DNA of 64,000 nucleotides from Montifringilla adamsi (Eukaryota > Chordata > Aves > Passeriformes > Passeridae). Shown piece after piece: positions 1 through 11,900 of this stretch; within the stretch, counting starts at the first letter, position 1; every line of letters begins with the position of its first letter. The DNA lies in NCBI GenBank assembly GCA_017590115.1, contig JAGGNK010012114.1, positions 751,467 through 815,466 on the forward strand. The letters are read 5' to 3'. The notes beneath the pieces were generated by a model. The model was not told the origin of the DNA. It saw nothing but the letters and a program-made list of their open reading frames with translations, and did no database searches. The translations under genes and the position numbers were made by a program.

Positions 1-1898
1 GCCTGTTAATTAGAAGGTCTTAGGAGCTGGCTCAAGATAGCAATCGTTTAATTTTTATGTGGGGTAACAAAATCTAGTTAAAGTAGGCTAGACTTCCTGA
101 ATTTCCCTTTCCCTACTTCTTAAGCAGATACAAAATTATTGACAACCAAATCAACTCAATGCAATTTCACTAGAACTCTCTCACCATACAAAACCCTGAT
201 GACAAAAGGAAAAAAGTTACTTTTCAACTTCAGTACTTTTTTGTTCAGCTGCATTTTATAGACTTACTTTCTGCCCAGAGATGATAACAGCCTTAAAAAA
301 TCTCAAATGAATCCATGTGATGATCTAAGAAAAAGGTTTTTTTTAAATATTAATTTGATCAACTGCTTTTTGAGACAGCTTTAGAGCATAATTATATATC
401 ATGTGAAAAACACTTCCTTGAGTTTTTTTTAATCTGGTGGATTTTTAAATTTCTATTTTATTATAAGGTCAAATTCTCTATTACAAGAAACAGAAATTAC
501 TAATTTCCTATTCAGTTTCTTTATGCCACACAGCTTTAATGAATCTTTACAATTTTTTCTGGCCTCATGTCCCCATTTGTCCCTTTTTTCAGGGTGGAGA
601 CCCATCGAACCTATTTCTCATGAAGGAAAATTTTCATACCTCTGCTCATTCTTTGCTCAGTATAGTCACATTAAGCAGGTGTCTTTCAGACTCTGTATAA
701 TGATGCCCTGCATTGTCATAATTGACCATTCTCCTTGTGCTTTGCAAATGCGTGTCTCTGCAAGAGGAAGAAGAAAACACAATTATAGAGAAATTTTCAG
801 GGGAAAAAGTGGTAAGAAGAGCATTTCTGAGCTAGGTGTACCAGCCATTTTAATTTTAGCCTAAGAAAAGAAAAAACCAGACAACCAAGAGAGGAGAACA
901 CACTATTAGGAAATATGAAAATATTATATGACATAAATTATTAAGTGGTTAACATTTATGCTTCTCCTGCAAGTTAGAGATAGTAATTTAAGCCTCCGAT
1001 CACGATGGATGGTAGTAATACACATTTCCATAGTTTTCCTTCTGCTATGCCTTAAGTGTTTTCAAAAAACAGTAAAATAATTAATACAATGATTACCTAA
1101 TTTTTCAAGTAAGAAACGGAGTATGTCACACAGGTTCTTCTAATCTTGTTTGATGTAGTTGAGACTAGTTGTTTGTCTTCAAAGGAGAGACATTAGCTCC
1201 TCCTCAGCATAGCTGAGAGAAACTCAGCAGAGTCTCTTGTTCTCATACGAGCCTGACTTTCAGCCAGGCAGGCAGGGAGCCTAAGGAGGTTAATTCTAAA
1301 ATGAGGTGTTTGGGAAAGCAGGTGAATGCTCTTCCAACTCTTCTCACATAAGGTTGCAGGCAATCTGTGTATTAAACAATCACAGAATTAAATCAGCCTG
1401 AGACTAAAGCCTCAGCCCAGTTACAGTACTGTCATTTCTGGTTATCTGTGATGTAGTTACTGACACTTACAGTAAAGCACTTACAGTATGCTGCATTCAG
1501 ATATCTCACTCTGTTCACTGGGGTTTTGTGCATGTAAGGTAGTAAAAAACGTTTCTGCACAGTTACACCATTACAAACGTCTTTGGGAAAATGAAAAAAA
1601 AAGACAGTATTTACTCATATGTACTCACAGTGTGAATGCAATCTACCTTCTGTTAAATTTTAGTCCATTCATTTCCTGGACACTCAGAGAAATGGCAATT
1701 CTCTTATGCAAAATTTTTCTTCTGCTCACCTATATGCAAATGCTTGTCCCTGAGCTGCAAAGAACAGAATTTGCGTTCCTCAAATCTTCACTAAATTCTA
1801 GGTGCTATAGCAACTGCTTGTTTACCTGTCACCAAAATAAAAATTTATTTGAATAGGCATATTTCCATGCAGTAAAATATCTTTTCAGGTTTCAGTTG
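1..1898. other. Unique AT-rich sequence, no gene seen
   Basis: I see no recognisable coding or RNA gene here. The two longest open frames (about 113 and 122 codons, forward) have no protein-like motif, no credible splice or start context, and lengths expected by chance in AT-rich DNA. A GC-richer patch with CAGG-type repeats lies near 1200-1330 but matches no family I know. Confidence 0.6.
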
Positions 1899-1928
1899 TT
1901 TTTTTTTTTTTTTGTTTTTTTTTTTTTG
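1899..1928. repeat. Poly(T) tract with one G interruption
   Basis: Two long T runs are separated by a single G. No retroposon body is attached on either side, so it reads as a simple low-complexity tract rather than the tail of an element. Confidence 0.85.
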
Positions 1929-1929
1929 T

Positions 1930-4499
1930 ATAATGAATGCTATGTTGTATGAAATATATTGTCAAAATTTTTGAAATTTATTCAAATTTATGTTCTTATT
2001 TACAAAACATGATCATTATGTGTTATTATCAGATAAAAAGGATGAGTTTCCTTTTTTATTCTCTTTGGCTAGAGCTGCTGGGTATAGACATGGTGTAGCC
2101 TGGAAAATAATGCACACCATCTGTGAGAAGTTCCTGTTTTCTTCAGGCAAAAGCACAGCTAAATTTATTTTTAGTATAAGGGTATCCGTAAGTCAAGCTA
2201 TACTGGCATGGTGTGTGTGCACATGTGTACTACATGTTATTTTATTGTCATCTGATTTCTTGGCACTTTATAGAGATAGCAAATGTATTGATATTTGAAA
2301 ACCTTTTGCAAAGACTTGGCATTCTTATGTCTTATATTAATTGTTTTCTTCCAAGGCATGCCAGTGCCTTGGAAGAAAATAAGTAATATGGTTCACGTCA
2401 TGTGGTTATGCTCATTTGGATACTAATCATCTCCACTGCCCTGATAATTCAGAATAACAATTCTGAACAGAGGATCATCCCAGCAAGGAGACCTAAGGAC
2501 TAGCAGGACAAAGAACTAATATAACCTTACCAACACAGTCCTTCACTTAGCTTTGAAACAGCCATATATTTGTTTTAATACTTGTTTTCCCAGAACTGGA
2601 GGAGGTTCTGAGAGTGCCTTTCCAAGCCTCACATCAACTCCACAGATTGTATTATATTTTTACACATGAAAGAGATCTTTCTGTCATTAGCTAGTAAGTC
2701 TCTAACTAAAAAAACCCAAGCAAATTTAGTGCTTACCCTGACTACAAGAACTCATCTTAAGGTGCTAACATTTAAATTAACGATTTCAAAATCCTTTCAA
2801 AGTCTTTCTGTTTTATCATTAACAAGATGCAGCTGGATGAAGGAGTGATAAAGAGATAAACATCAATGGAATAGAGGAACATAGGTCTGTTTGGAGTTGT
2901 ATTTAAACTTATATCTAGGGGGTTGTATGACAGTTTTAGTATTTTCAAATCCTGGATGCACAGATGGAATTCATTAGGAGGCAGAAACTTAGCAGTACTT
3001 TCATTATGGAAAGAGAAAATATTTTAGGGTTTTTTTCAAGTTGTTTTTCAATTCCTTTCTCCATGTGGATTCTCATTTATGAATTAGTGTGAGGCAGATA
3101 TTTTAAAACTAATGCAGTACAAAGCACAGAAATTATTCACTTTTTTATATGGCTTATTTTCTCAAGGTAGAATGATTACTCTGGAGATGGCAGTGGCGAG
3201 AGGTTCCGCTCAAGGCTGGGAGAGGAACAGGGAGGCACAGACTCTCCTCTGTTAACTGCTAGGGGGTCTCAGACCATCCAAGGCATCTGAGTTTCCCCTG
3301 AAGTGCTGTTTGAAGGTGGTGACAATGGGACAGGATGATGTGACATGGAGGAACAATCTTCTCTACAGGTGGAACCAGCGCAAGCTCATTGCGAATTAAG
3401 GAGCAGTGCCAGACCACTCTCTAAGATACATCTGAGGTCAGTGTAGAGAAGCTGTATGACTAACGTCTTTCTGTGCAAAGGCAATTGAATTCAGTCTCCA
3501 GCTCCTCCCAAATCGCCATTTTTACATTTATAAAATGCACAGGCCAAGAAACGCCTTCACCACTTTTGTTACACACAGTGCCTCAGTAGAACAAATACAA
3601 TCAGAAATTTCAATGGAATACTGCCTAGAAATAATAGAGGAAAATAATTCAAATATTTGTAAATAAATGTAAGGGGGTGTGTATAAAAGACAATAAGGAG
3701 AATTACAAAGAAGACACAAAATCGGGCCTTAGCATTTAAAAGCTGTTCTCACCAGAGGAGTTCAACTTCCTCACTCTAAGAATTTGAACTGAATGCAAGG
3801 AGAAAGAAAAAGCTGTTAGTGATGAATGTCTTCTCTTTTAGCACCTGACACTAAATTATTGTTTTGTGGAATAATAAAAAACAATATTTATTTGGACCAA
3901 AGAACTTTCACCACAGTAGAATTCTGAATCTTAAGATTTGCTAGGTATTGATATGAATGTCATTTGACTAGAAAATTCATTGTAATGCAACATTAACCAT
4001 TAAAATATGTGTTGACACTTGAAATAAGTAGGAAGAATTTTATATGTTCTGGCACATACTTATTTTTCTTTCAGCCAAGGTTGTAATACTTTCCTTGCAG
4101 GGTCTTTTTTTTTTCCTTCTGAAATGATCAGCAAAACACAGGACCCATTGAAGGAAACAGACTGGCTGCATTTCTTAATACTTACTGTTTTGTTCTCCCA
4201 AATCAATTTAAAAGAATACTTCTGAGCACTATTCACATTTTTAATAAATATAATAGCAGACATATTTCTTGCTTTGTTCTTTGTTTAATGATAGATCAGA
4301 TATGTACCCTTCTACAGCATGTGACAAAAATCCTAGAAGTGACCAGTTTATTATTACATTTGTACAGGTTACCACTGTAAAAGATAGGAAAAAAAAATTA
4401 AAAAACCCCCCGAACCATCAGCAATTAAACAAGGGCTAAGGAGAACTGCCAGCCTTTACTGGACACGGAGGGAAATATCTCTGTGTCTGAGTTTATAAT
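1930..4499. other. Unique AT-rich sequence, no gene seen
   Basis: No gene is recognisable. The stretch contains the perfect hairpin at 2344-2379 and a GC-richer block at about 3180-3440 that could be a very old, unrecognised repeat. The remainder is AT-rich with short chance open frames on both strands. Confidence 0.55.
2344..2379. repeat. Perfect 15-bp inverted repeat with 6-nt loop
   Basis: The left arm TTTTCTTCCAAGGCA (2344-2358) and right arm TGCCTTGGAAGAAAA (2365-2379) are exact reverse complements around the loop TGCCAG. Pairing can extend about three more positions with one G-U pair. The stem is shorter than a normal microRNA precursor and no T run follows it as in a Pol III terminator, so no RNA gene is claimed. 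Confidence 0.85.
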
Positions 4500-6075
4500 G
4501 CTTTCTTTGCCTCAGTCCTTGACAGCAACATGAGTTGTCCTCTGGGCACCCAGGCTCCAGAGCTGGAAGACAGTTACAGGAAAAAAAATGAAGCCACTGT
4601 AATTCAGGTGGAAATCCAGGTGGACACACAAGTCCAAGGAGCTGGAAGAGGTCTACCCATGGGTAGTGAGGGGGCTGGCAAGAGAAACACTTCCAGTCAT
4701 TTGCCAGTATGGGCACTGGAAATGTCACAGCTGACTGGAAGCCACCCAGTGGGGTGTTCATCTACAAGAAGGTTTGGAAGGAGGATCTGGGGCATCACAG
4801 GCCTGTCCACCTGCTCTTGGTGTTGGAGAAGGTCATGGAGCAGATCATTTTGAACGCTGTCATGAGGCATGTGCAGAACAAACAGGGGATCAGTCCAGCC
4901 AGCGCGGGTTTCAGACAGACTACTTGACCAGCCTGATCTCCTTTTATGACGAGGTTTATCTCCTTTTAGCAGACAAGGAGAGGCAGTGGATGTGCGTACC
5001 TGGGCTTTTGTGAAGCCTCTGACATTCTCCTGAAGAAACTGGCTGCTCATGGCTTGAAATAGTGTACTGTTTGCTGAGTAAAAATCTCACATGGTACAGA
5101 ATGGAGTTACATCCAGCTGGTGGCTGGTCACAAGTTTTCCAAAATGTTCACCAGGGCTCAGTACTGGGGACAAGCAGCCGTGTTCAATGTCTTTATCCAT
5201 GATCTGGATGATGGGATGGAGTGCCCTCTCAGTCAGTTTGCAAGTGATTCCAAGTTGGGTAGGAGTGTTGATCTGCTGGAGGGCAGGAAGGCTCTGCAGA
5301 GGGATTGTATCAATGGGCTGGGGCCAACTGGATGAGGAAGGCAAATAATAAGGCAAATTTTCAGATCATTCCCTTTGGTCACAGCAACACCAGGCAGTGC
5401 TACTGGAATGAAGCAGAGTTGCTGGAAAGCTGCCTGGTAGAAAAGGATCTGGGGGTGTTGGTCAACAGCAGCTGAACAGAAGCCAAGAAGGCCAGTGGCA
5501 TCCTGGCTTGTATCAGCAATAGTGTGGCCAGAAGGAGCAGGGCAGTTATTATCCCCTGGCGAGGTCACACCTCAAGTTCTGCATCCAGTTTTGGGGCCCT
5601 CACTACAAGAAAGACCCTGAGGCAGTGGAGCAAGTCCGGAGAGGAGCAGCGGCACTGGGGAAGGGTCTGTCCTATGAAGAGGGGCTGAGGGAGCTGGGGT
5701 TGTTTAGCCTGGAGAAATGGAAGCTCAGGGGTGGCCTCATCACCCTATACAACACCCCGAAAGGAGGGTGTGCAGGATGGGGGTCTGTCTCTTCTCCCAG
5801 GCAACCAGCAACTGGACAAGAGGCCACAGGCTCAAGCTTCCTTGTTAGGGAAGGTTTAGGTTGGATATTAGGAAAAAATTCTCCACTGAAAGGATGGTAG
5901 GGCATTGAAACAGCCTGCCTAAGGTGTGATGGAAAAACTGTGAATGGAAATGTTCAAAAAAGGATGTGGACATTGTACTTGGGACATAGTGGTAAATATG
6001 GCTATTATAGGTCAGCAGTTAGACTAGGTGGTCTTAGAGATTTTTTCCAACCTTTAGGGTTCTGTGATCCTTCCT
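4500..6075 (+). mobile_element. Degenerate CR1 LINE (partial ORF2 and 3' end)
   Basis: This is a 5'-truncated, inactive CR1 retrotransposon. Translated pieces in shifting frames match CR1 reverse transcriptase: KVMEQII near 4830-4850, LTSLISFYDEV near 4925-4955, [11 protein letters not shown] near 5180-5212, then the thumb and C-terminal part (RELGLFSLEK) near 5690-5720. The catalytic motif FADD of the family reads FASD at 5237-5248, so one catalytic aspartate position is lost. Frameshifts and stops break the frame many times. The last ~60 bases (AGACTAGGTGGTCTTAGAG, then TTCTGTGATCC) match the CR1 3' end. The 5' boundary is soft, since similarity fades before about 4500. Identification rests on remembered family features, not a database search. 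Confidence 0.9.
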
Positions 6076-6539
6076 TTAAGCTGAGGGAAAAGACGGGGAT
6101 AAAAAAAATACTGATTGAAAACACATATGAATAAAATTGCAATAATAGCATTTTATTATTTTGTAATTAATTAAAGTTTTTAGCCTATCTCATGCCTTTG
6201 TGTTAGGCTTTCTCTTCTGCTTTTGGCCCTTAGAACAGTATTCTGAAACTGAAGGGATCTCATGTCTTATTGCAGTCAAGACTTCTCCTTGCATGATTAC
6301 ATTTTCAAATCCAACGCCAGATCCATTTAGACTCTAGAATAAGACCTCTCAACGGCTAAATAATTTTCAGTGGTTCAAACTACTTGCTTTGTAAAAGGCA
6401 AGCATCCATACCACACTATTAGATCTCACAAAATCGCTTTTTTATGTATTGATGTAAAATATTATTTATTTATTTATTTTGCCTTTAAAAAACTGGCAGA
6501 ATTTAGTAGACTTGAAAATATATGTACAGCCAGCTGGTG

Positions 6540-6583
6540 TTTTTTTTTTTTTGGTTTTTTTTTGGTTTTTTTTGTTTTTTTGC
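6540..6583. repeat. T/G low-complexity tract
   Basis: T runs of 7-14 are separated by G or GG. This is a simple sequence with no attached element. A 136-codon forward frame crosses it only because TTT and TGG codons avoid stops. Confidence 0.8.
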
Positions 6584-7044
6584 AGCATGGCTGGGATAGC
6601 ACTGCCTTCCCTAGCAGCCATGATCTTATCTCAGTGTTAACTCAGATGAAAAATTATAAGGGAAATAAACTTGCATCAACCACAGTTTTATTAGAAAATC
6701 CATTTCAAATATATGTGTGCAGTCAAGCATTCAGGTTTGCTAACATTTTGCTTTTGATAGCATGTACTATTCCTGTGTAGTAAATCTCCTTTGTTTCTCA
6801 GCTCCATTATCTGCTATATTTCAGCATCTGTGTTTCTCATAGAATTAGTCTGTGGACACCAATGCTTCACCTATGCTCAGATGTGACACAGGACTTATAT
6901 GGGCTTATAATAAATTTATGTTTTTTCTGATAAATTTACCCCACCCCTCACCCAGAGGAAGGTGCTCTAGTGTCGTACTACTAGAACAATTACCTTGTCT
7001 GCTCCTAGGCAAGCCAGTTGCTGTCATTCAAAATATTACAAAAA

Positions 7045-7110
7045 AACCACAGCACCACCACCACAAACAACCAAATACAAACCCACAAAACCCAAAACCC
7101 AATGGTTTTT
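7045..7110. repeat. A/C-rich low-complexity tract
   Basis: Irregular CCA, CAA and ACAAA units give an A/C-only strand for most of about 65 bases. It is similar in composition to the longer tract at 14205-14370. Confidence 0.7.
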
Positions 7111-8886
7111 AAACTTCTACACTGATCACTGGGGATTTGGGGATTTATTGCCAAATTTATGGGAGTAGCAAAATTGTGCACTATATTCTTTATACTGTAG
7201 CTTTTTTTCTAAATACATACTGAAGAATCTTGAAAGCTGGCAGTATCTGGCTCTCCACTGTTCATCTACTTAGCTGCAAAAATAGGAAAGTAGAAGCTTT
7301 TCTGTCTCCCCATGGGAACCAGGAGTATTTACAATACATTTGTAAATATAAAAAGTATTCAAATTTTACATAGAACGAATAGAAATTCAAGTTTTCATAG
7401 CACTACCAGGGCAACAAATCACTGTGTTTCAGGCAAACTTCATTGTTCTTTTTCAGTCAAAATTTTACATTGACATCCTGTCACACTGCCTCTCCCCAAT
7501 GGTTTATCCTAAATTCCTGAGGCATCACACTTCATACCTCTTTTATGAGACTGCATTCCTAAACCACACAGAGAGGTTTCCCTCTGTAGATCTTACAACA
7601 GCCAGCATAAGCATCTCACCATGCATAAAAAGGTGTTCAGTTCTTTTGCAGGGCTGAGTAGACTCAGCTCTCACTGAAATTACTGGAATATGAAAGGTTC
7701 AGTCCCAGCAAGGCCTGGAAATAAAATGCACGTTTGCTAGAATATCTGTAATAGCTTTATTTTTTAGTTAGAAGTCTATTAGTCCCATTTTCTTGTTTTA
7801 CATAGTCCCATTCTTTTCCAGATACCTTTCTTTGCTTTGAAATTTCAGTTCTGCAGAAAAATTGTGTGACTCACAGACCCTTTGAAAATGGTCTGGTTGT
7901 CATCTCCATGAAAAACAGGTGAGGGAAAAGAAAGAGGCTATAAAAATTGCTTGCCCTGCCCATAAATAGCTAAAATTAAAATTTGATGTTCTATTTTGTG
8001 GCTGACAATAGAGTTAGGAAAGTTTTGGTTGGTAATATTAAAGCTATAATCTTCTGTCCTGCAGGAAAATTATCAGGCATGCCTGCCTTCTTCTCTGCAA
8101 TATTTCATCAAAATAAGTGCCTGCAGAGATACAGGCCTTGGCGCTAAAGGGTCTGAAGGCAGGACAAGGATCAAAGATACCAAATATTAGTGGTTTTGGC
8201 TGGACTGGGAGATGGAAGGGACGAGATCAGGAGATGAGAGGGAGAACTAAACATATGTATTGTGTCACTGCAGAAAAAACGCCTTGTAGTTTGGCATCTT
8301 ATATTAACTTCTCCCTCCCAGACTCATGTTATCTCCCCTTGAATGTCTGCATGTGCTATGTAAGCACTTAATTAAATTAGTTTTTAATAAAGCCTTGGGC
8401 TAAATTTGACTCTGTCATATCTGTTAAATCCAAAGTGAACACCACTGAAATCATCAGCGTTGTTCTGGAATTGCACCACAGTCAGATCAGAAATTGTCCC
8501 CCTGACCCTCATCTTGTGGAAGCGTTTTCTTCATTGACTGAGAATTTGATGGACAATTAGTTATCTTATACTTACTGAGGCAGTGTTATCATCACAATGT
8601 GCCTGAATCTGGTTATTAGAGGTGTGAAGTTTAGAAGAGACTTAAAAGTTTGAAAAGTTTCCAGGCCACCTTAGGAGCTATGGTGTCAGAGAAACAGCTT
8701 TACACTCTTGATCAAAGTAAGGCCTGGCCCTTAGGATCCTTTTCATGTCCAAATATGTGAAAAAGGAAAAGTTGTGTGGTTTTATTCTAGGATGCAGGAT
8801 TTAACAACTTGCATCAGAAGCACTAGAAATTTTCACATCCCAAAAGTTTTTCTCTGTGTGACATTTCAACATCAATAAAAATTAAT

Positions 8887-8905
8887 AAATAATAATAATA
8901 ATAAT
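8887..8905. repeat. (AAT)n microsatellite
   Basis: Six consecutive AAT units occur inside a wider A/T-rich patch. Confidence 0.85.
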
Positions 8906-11639
8906 GACAACAATGTATATCAATAATAAATCCTTTTTTACAACTCCTCCTTTTTCACAGCTGGCAAGAATGGTCCACTTATGTAGACCATTGATTTCAG
9001 CAGTCATTCCAATAACAATTTCACACTAGTATTCTGAATTTGAAGCAATAGTATGAGACCATTATAGCATAGAATTTAAGAACAATGAATAATCTATCTG
9101 AAACAGCTTTTCAATCTTTACTGCAATGATCATGATCTTTTATATTGCTATGCTTAGGACAGAGACTCATCAAAGTCTCCTTCTTTTGTTAACTGGACAT
9201 TGTCAAAGGCAAATTAACAGTGAATTTGCTTTGTAGTGGATTATGAAAAGAAAAAAGCCTTTCTTGGTTTTGTCGACAAGCTTTTAAGCAATAGTAGCTA
9301 AATACTTATTCTTCTGTATAAACACATTCCAATGTCTAGAGAATACTCTCTTACATTTAATTATCCAGGATTTTTTTTTAAAAATGGACAAATACCACAT
9401 AAGCATTTTCTACCCGGTCTAGATGTGTGTTATTGAAAACTCAATATTTTTACAAAAATAAAGTTCTAAGTGTTTTAGATACTTACAGAACAAAAATCCT
9501 AAACAAACACTTTAAGGAATAAATTCTTCCTTTTGAAAGTGTAGGTTAAAATGAGTTATCACTGTTTGACTTATGTTATAACCTCATAAAGCAAAGCAGA
9601 AGGTGCATGGACTGGTCATAAGTTATATTCCAAGCGTCCTAGTACAATATAGCTAATCACGACCTTTCTGGCCCAGATGCCTACTACATGAATAGCAGCT
9701 GAAAGAGAGAGCAGAAAATGAAAACTTAATACATATCATCAGGAGAATACTTGTTCTCAGTGGAAGTGCTTCAGTTTTTATGTGATGAATGCAGAATCAC
9801 TCATGAACTGTTCACATCTTTAAAACTTAGAACCCTGAACATATACATGTTGTGATATGGCAGAATATAATACAAATTGCTCTTATGATTGAGAGAGTAT
9901 CTTGTTTTCCTTATGAAATGATTGGAAACATTTATAACAATACTACATGAAAACTGAGCAGTTTTAAAGATGAAGGAAAATTAAAATTTTGTAAATTTTA
10001 TATAATTAGCATGTATGTATTTTTAAGTCTCTAAATATTTCAAAGATAAAATGATAAAGATAAAATCTTCAAAGAGATTTTTAAATTTTACAGACACAAC
10101 AAACACAGAAAAGACCATAATACTGGTATTTCTAGTGTTTTCAAACTGAAAATTTCAAAATATTTCACAAATACATAGCAAATAATTTCCTTGTGAAGTA
10201 AAAACAAAATTAATGGGTAGGGAGGCTATTACATTTCTTTATTTGTAAGAAACTCTGTGACACTCCCCAACAGTTTAAAGTTGAATAGAAAAAAAAGTCA
10301 GTTATTTCAATAAAAAATGTGAAATTATCTGTTCAGAATTTGATGGTTTCAAATAAAAAGGACATATGCAAAAATGTCTTTTAATTGCAAACATTAGAAG
10401 TAAAACAATATTTACTCAAGTATTAAATATTTCAAAGTAGTGCAATACTTCACCTCTTCTTTCCTTGTTATTTATGAAATATACTTCAAGAAAGCTTCAA
10501 CAAAAGCATTTCTTTCACCACACAGCCTCAAAACTACAAATTCTGATCATCTGTAATTACGACAATAACTGGTCATTTACTGGACAGCAAAAACAACAAG
10601 ACAGGACCACCTCTGTTTTCCTTTGTGTGGCAGCTTTCACCTGTTAATATCACCAAGCTTTGTCAAGAATGAGGTTACTAGAATAAATAAACCTTAACCT
10701 GATTTCCAACAAACATAACCCAGAAAAAAGTAAATGCAGTGAGCAAAATCTATTACAATTTGTTCTGTTACTGCACAAAACAAAACCTCATTGGAATCAA
10801 GAAATCTGATTTTAACAATCATTTCATTGTCTGTTCATACTAAAAGCAAAATTCAATTTAGCTGCTGTCTATGTGTGCACACACAGGATATTTGGTGTTG
10901 CTTTTTACTAATCAAAGAGATTCCTTCTCTTCTAAACAACTTTTCCTTCTGTTTGTTCATACTGAGAGGTCATAATCCCTAGTGGGTTTAGGTATAATGT
11001 GTTGCTATGGGAATGACTGTGGTGCTATAAAGGGAGGATTATGACCCTTCACTATATAAAAATGTTAGGTTTCTATTACCTTCTTGAATAGCACTGAAGA
11101 ATTTTCATTTCAGTGCTGGGAGTTATCTTTCCTAAATGGATGCAGGGCTAACTATCCATGTAGGTGATAAGTGTTATCCCTAGTTATTACTGATTGTGCC
11201 AATGCTTTGATTTCCAAGAGATAATGAATAACTTAATAAAGAACTGTCAATGGATGAACTGAAGCTTTTAACTGGGCAGTGAAAGGCTTTGACTGCTTAA
11301 AAAGGATTTATCAGTACATGATAGAGGCTGAGGAATTACCACAAAATCCTGGCAAAAATAACATAAAACATAGCAGGAGGAAAACAGAAATGAGTTTTTT
11401 ACGTTTTTTAATTAATGCAAATTTTCATGTTGCTTCATTTTCTTTCATTATATGGTTCAGGATTAAAGAAAGAAACAAGCCATCACTTGACTGCTTATTG
11501 CAAGACATCTCTGGGCTTGACTGATAATAAAAAGGAGAGAATGGTATGAAGCCTAAGGAACAAGGCTCAATCACTCCCAGCAATTACTGTGTCTTATTGA
11601 TAACTTGCAGCTCTATCCTGCAAATGCCATCTCTGGAAC

Positions 11640-11900
11640 AAAGCCTGTCACAGATCAGACTGAATCCATTAAAAAGCTTTGATTAACACGTCCCTAGGGT
11701 GTGCTGGGGAAAGTTTTTACGCCAAATGACAGCCTATTGCTACTGCTTCTGAATTGTCCTCCTGCAATACTCTTGTGTTTTAATCTAGTGCACAGTTTAA
11801 ATTAAAAAACAGCAATGACTTTGTGTGACCTAAATACGAGCTGCTTTTATTCATTGTGGGATTTATCAACTGCTTGCAGATTAAGTATTCAGAGAAGCAA
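11640..11900. promoter_or_regulatory. Candidate noncoding regulatory stretch (tentative)
   Basis: The sequence is complex, unlike the simple AT-rich DNA around it. It contains a TCF/LEF-like core CTTTGAT at 11677-11683 directly followed by a TTAAC element, several ATTA or TTAA cores and an AACACG/CCTAGGG block. No frame is open across it. This composition is typical of vertebrate enhancers and conserved noncoding elements, but conservation cannot be seen from one sequence. Confidence 0.2.

Noticed and set aside
2344..2379. Hairpin as a microRNA precursor
   Set aside because: The stem is 15 bp (about 18 with a wobble pair), shorter than the usual ~30-bp paired region of precursors.
3180..3440. 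GC-richer block as an exon cluster
   Set aside because: Stops occur in all frames checked and splice sites do not pair. It may be an unrecognised old repeat.
6370..6780. 136-codon forward frame
   Set aside because: It crosses a T/G tract encoding a Phe/Gly run, with no motif.
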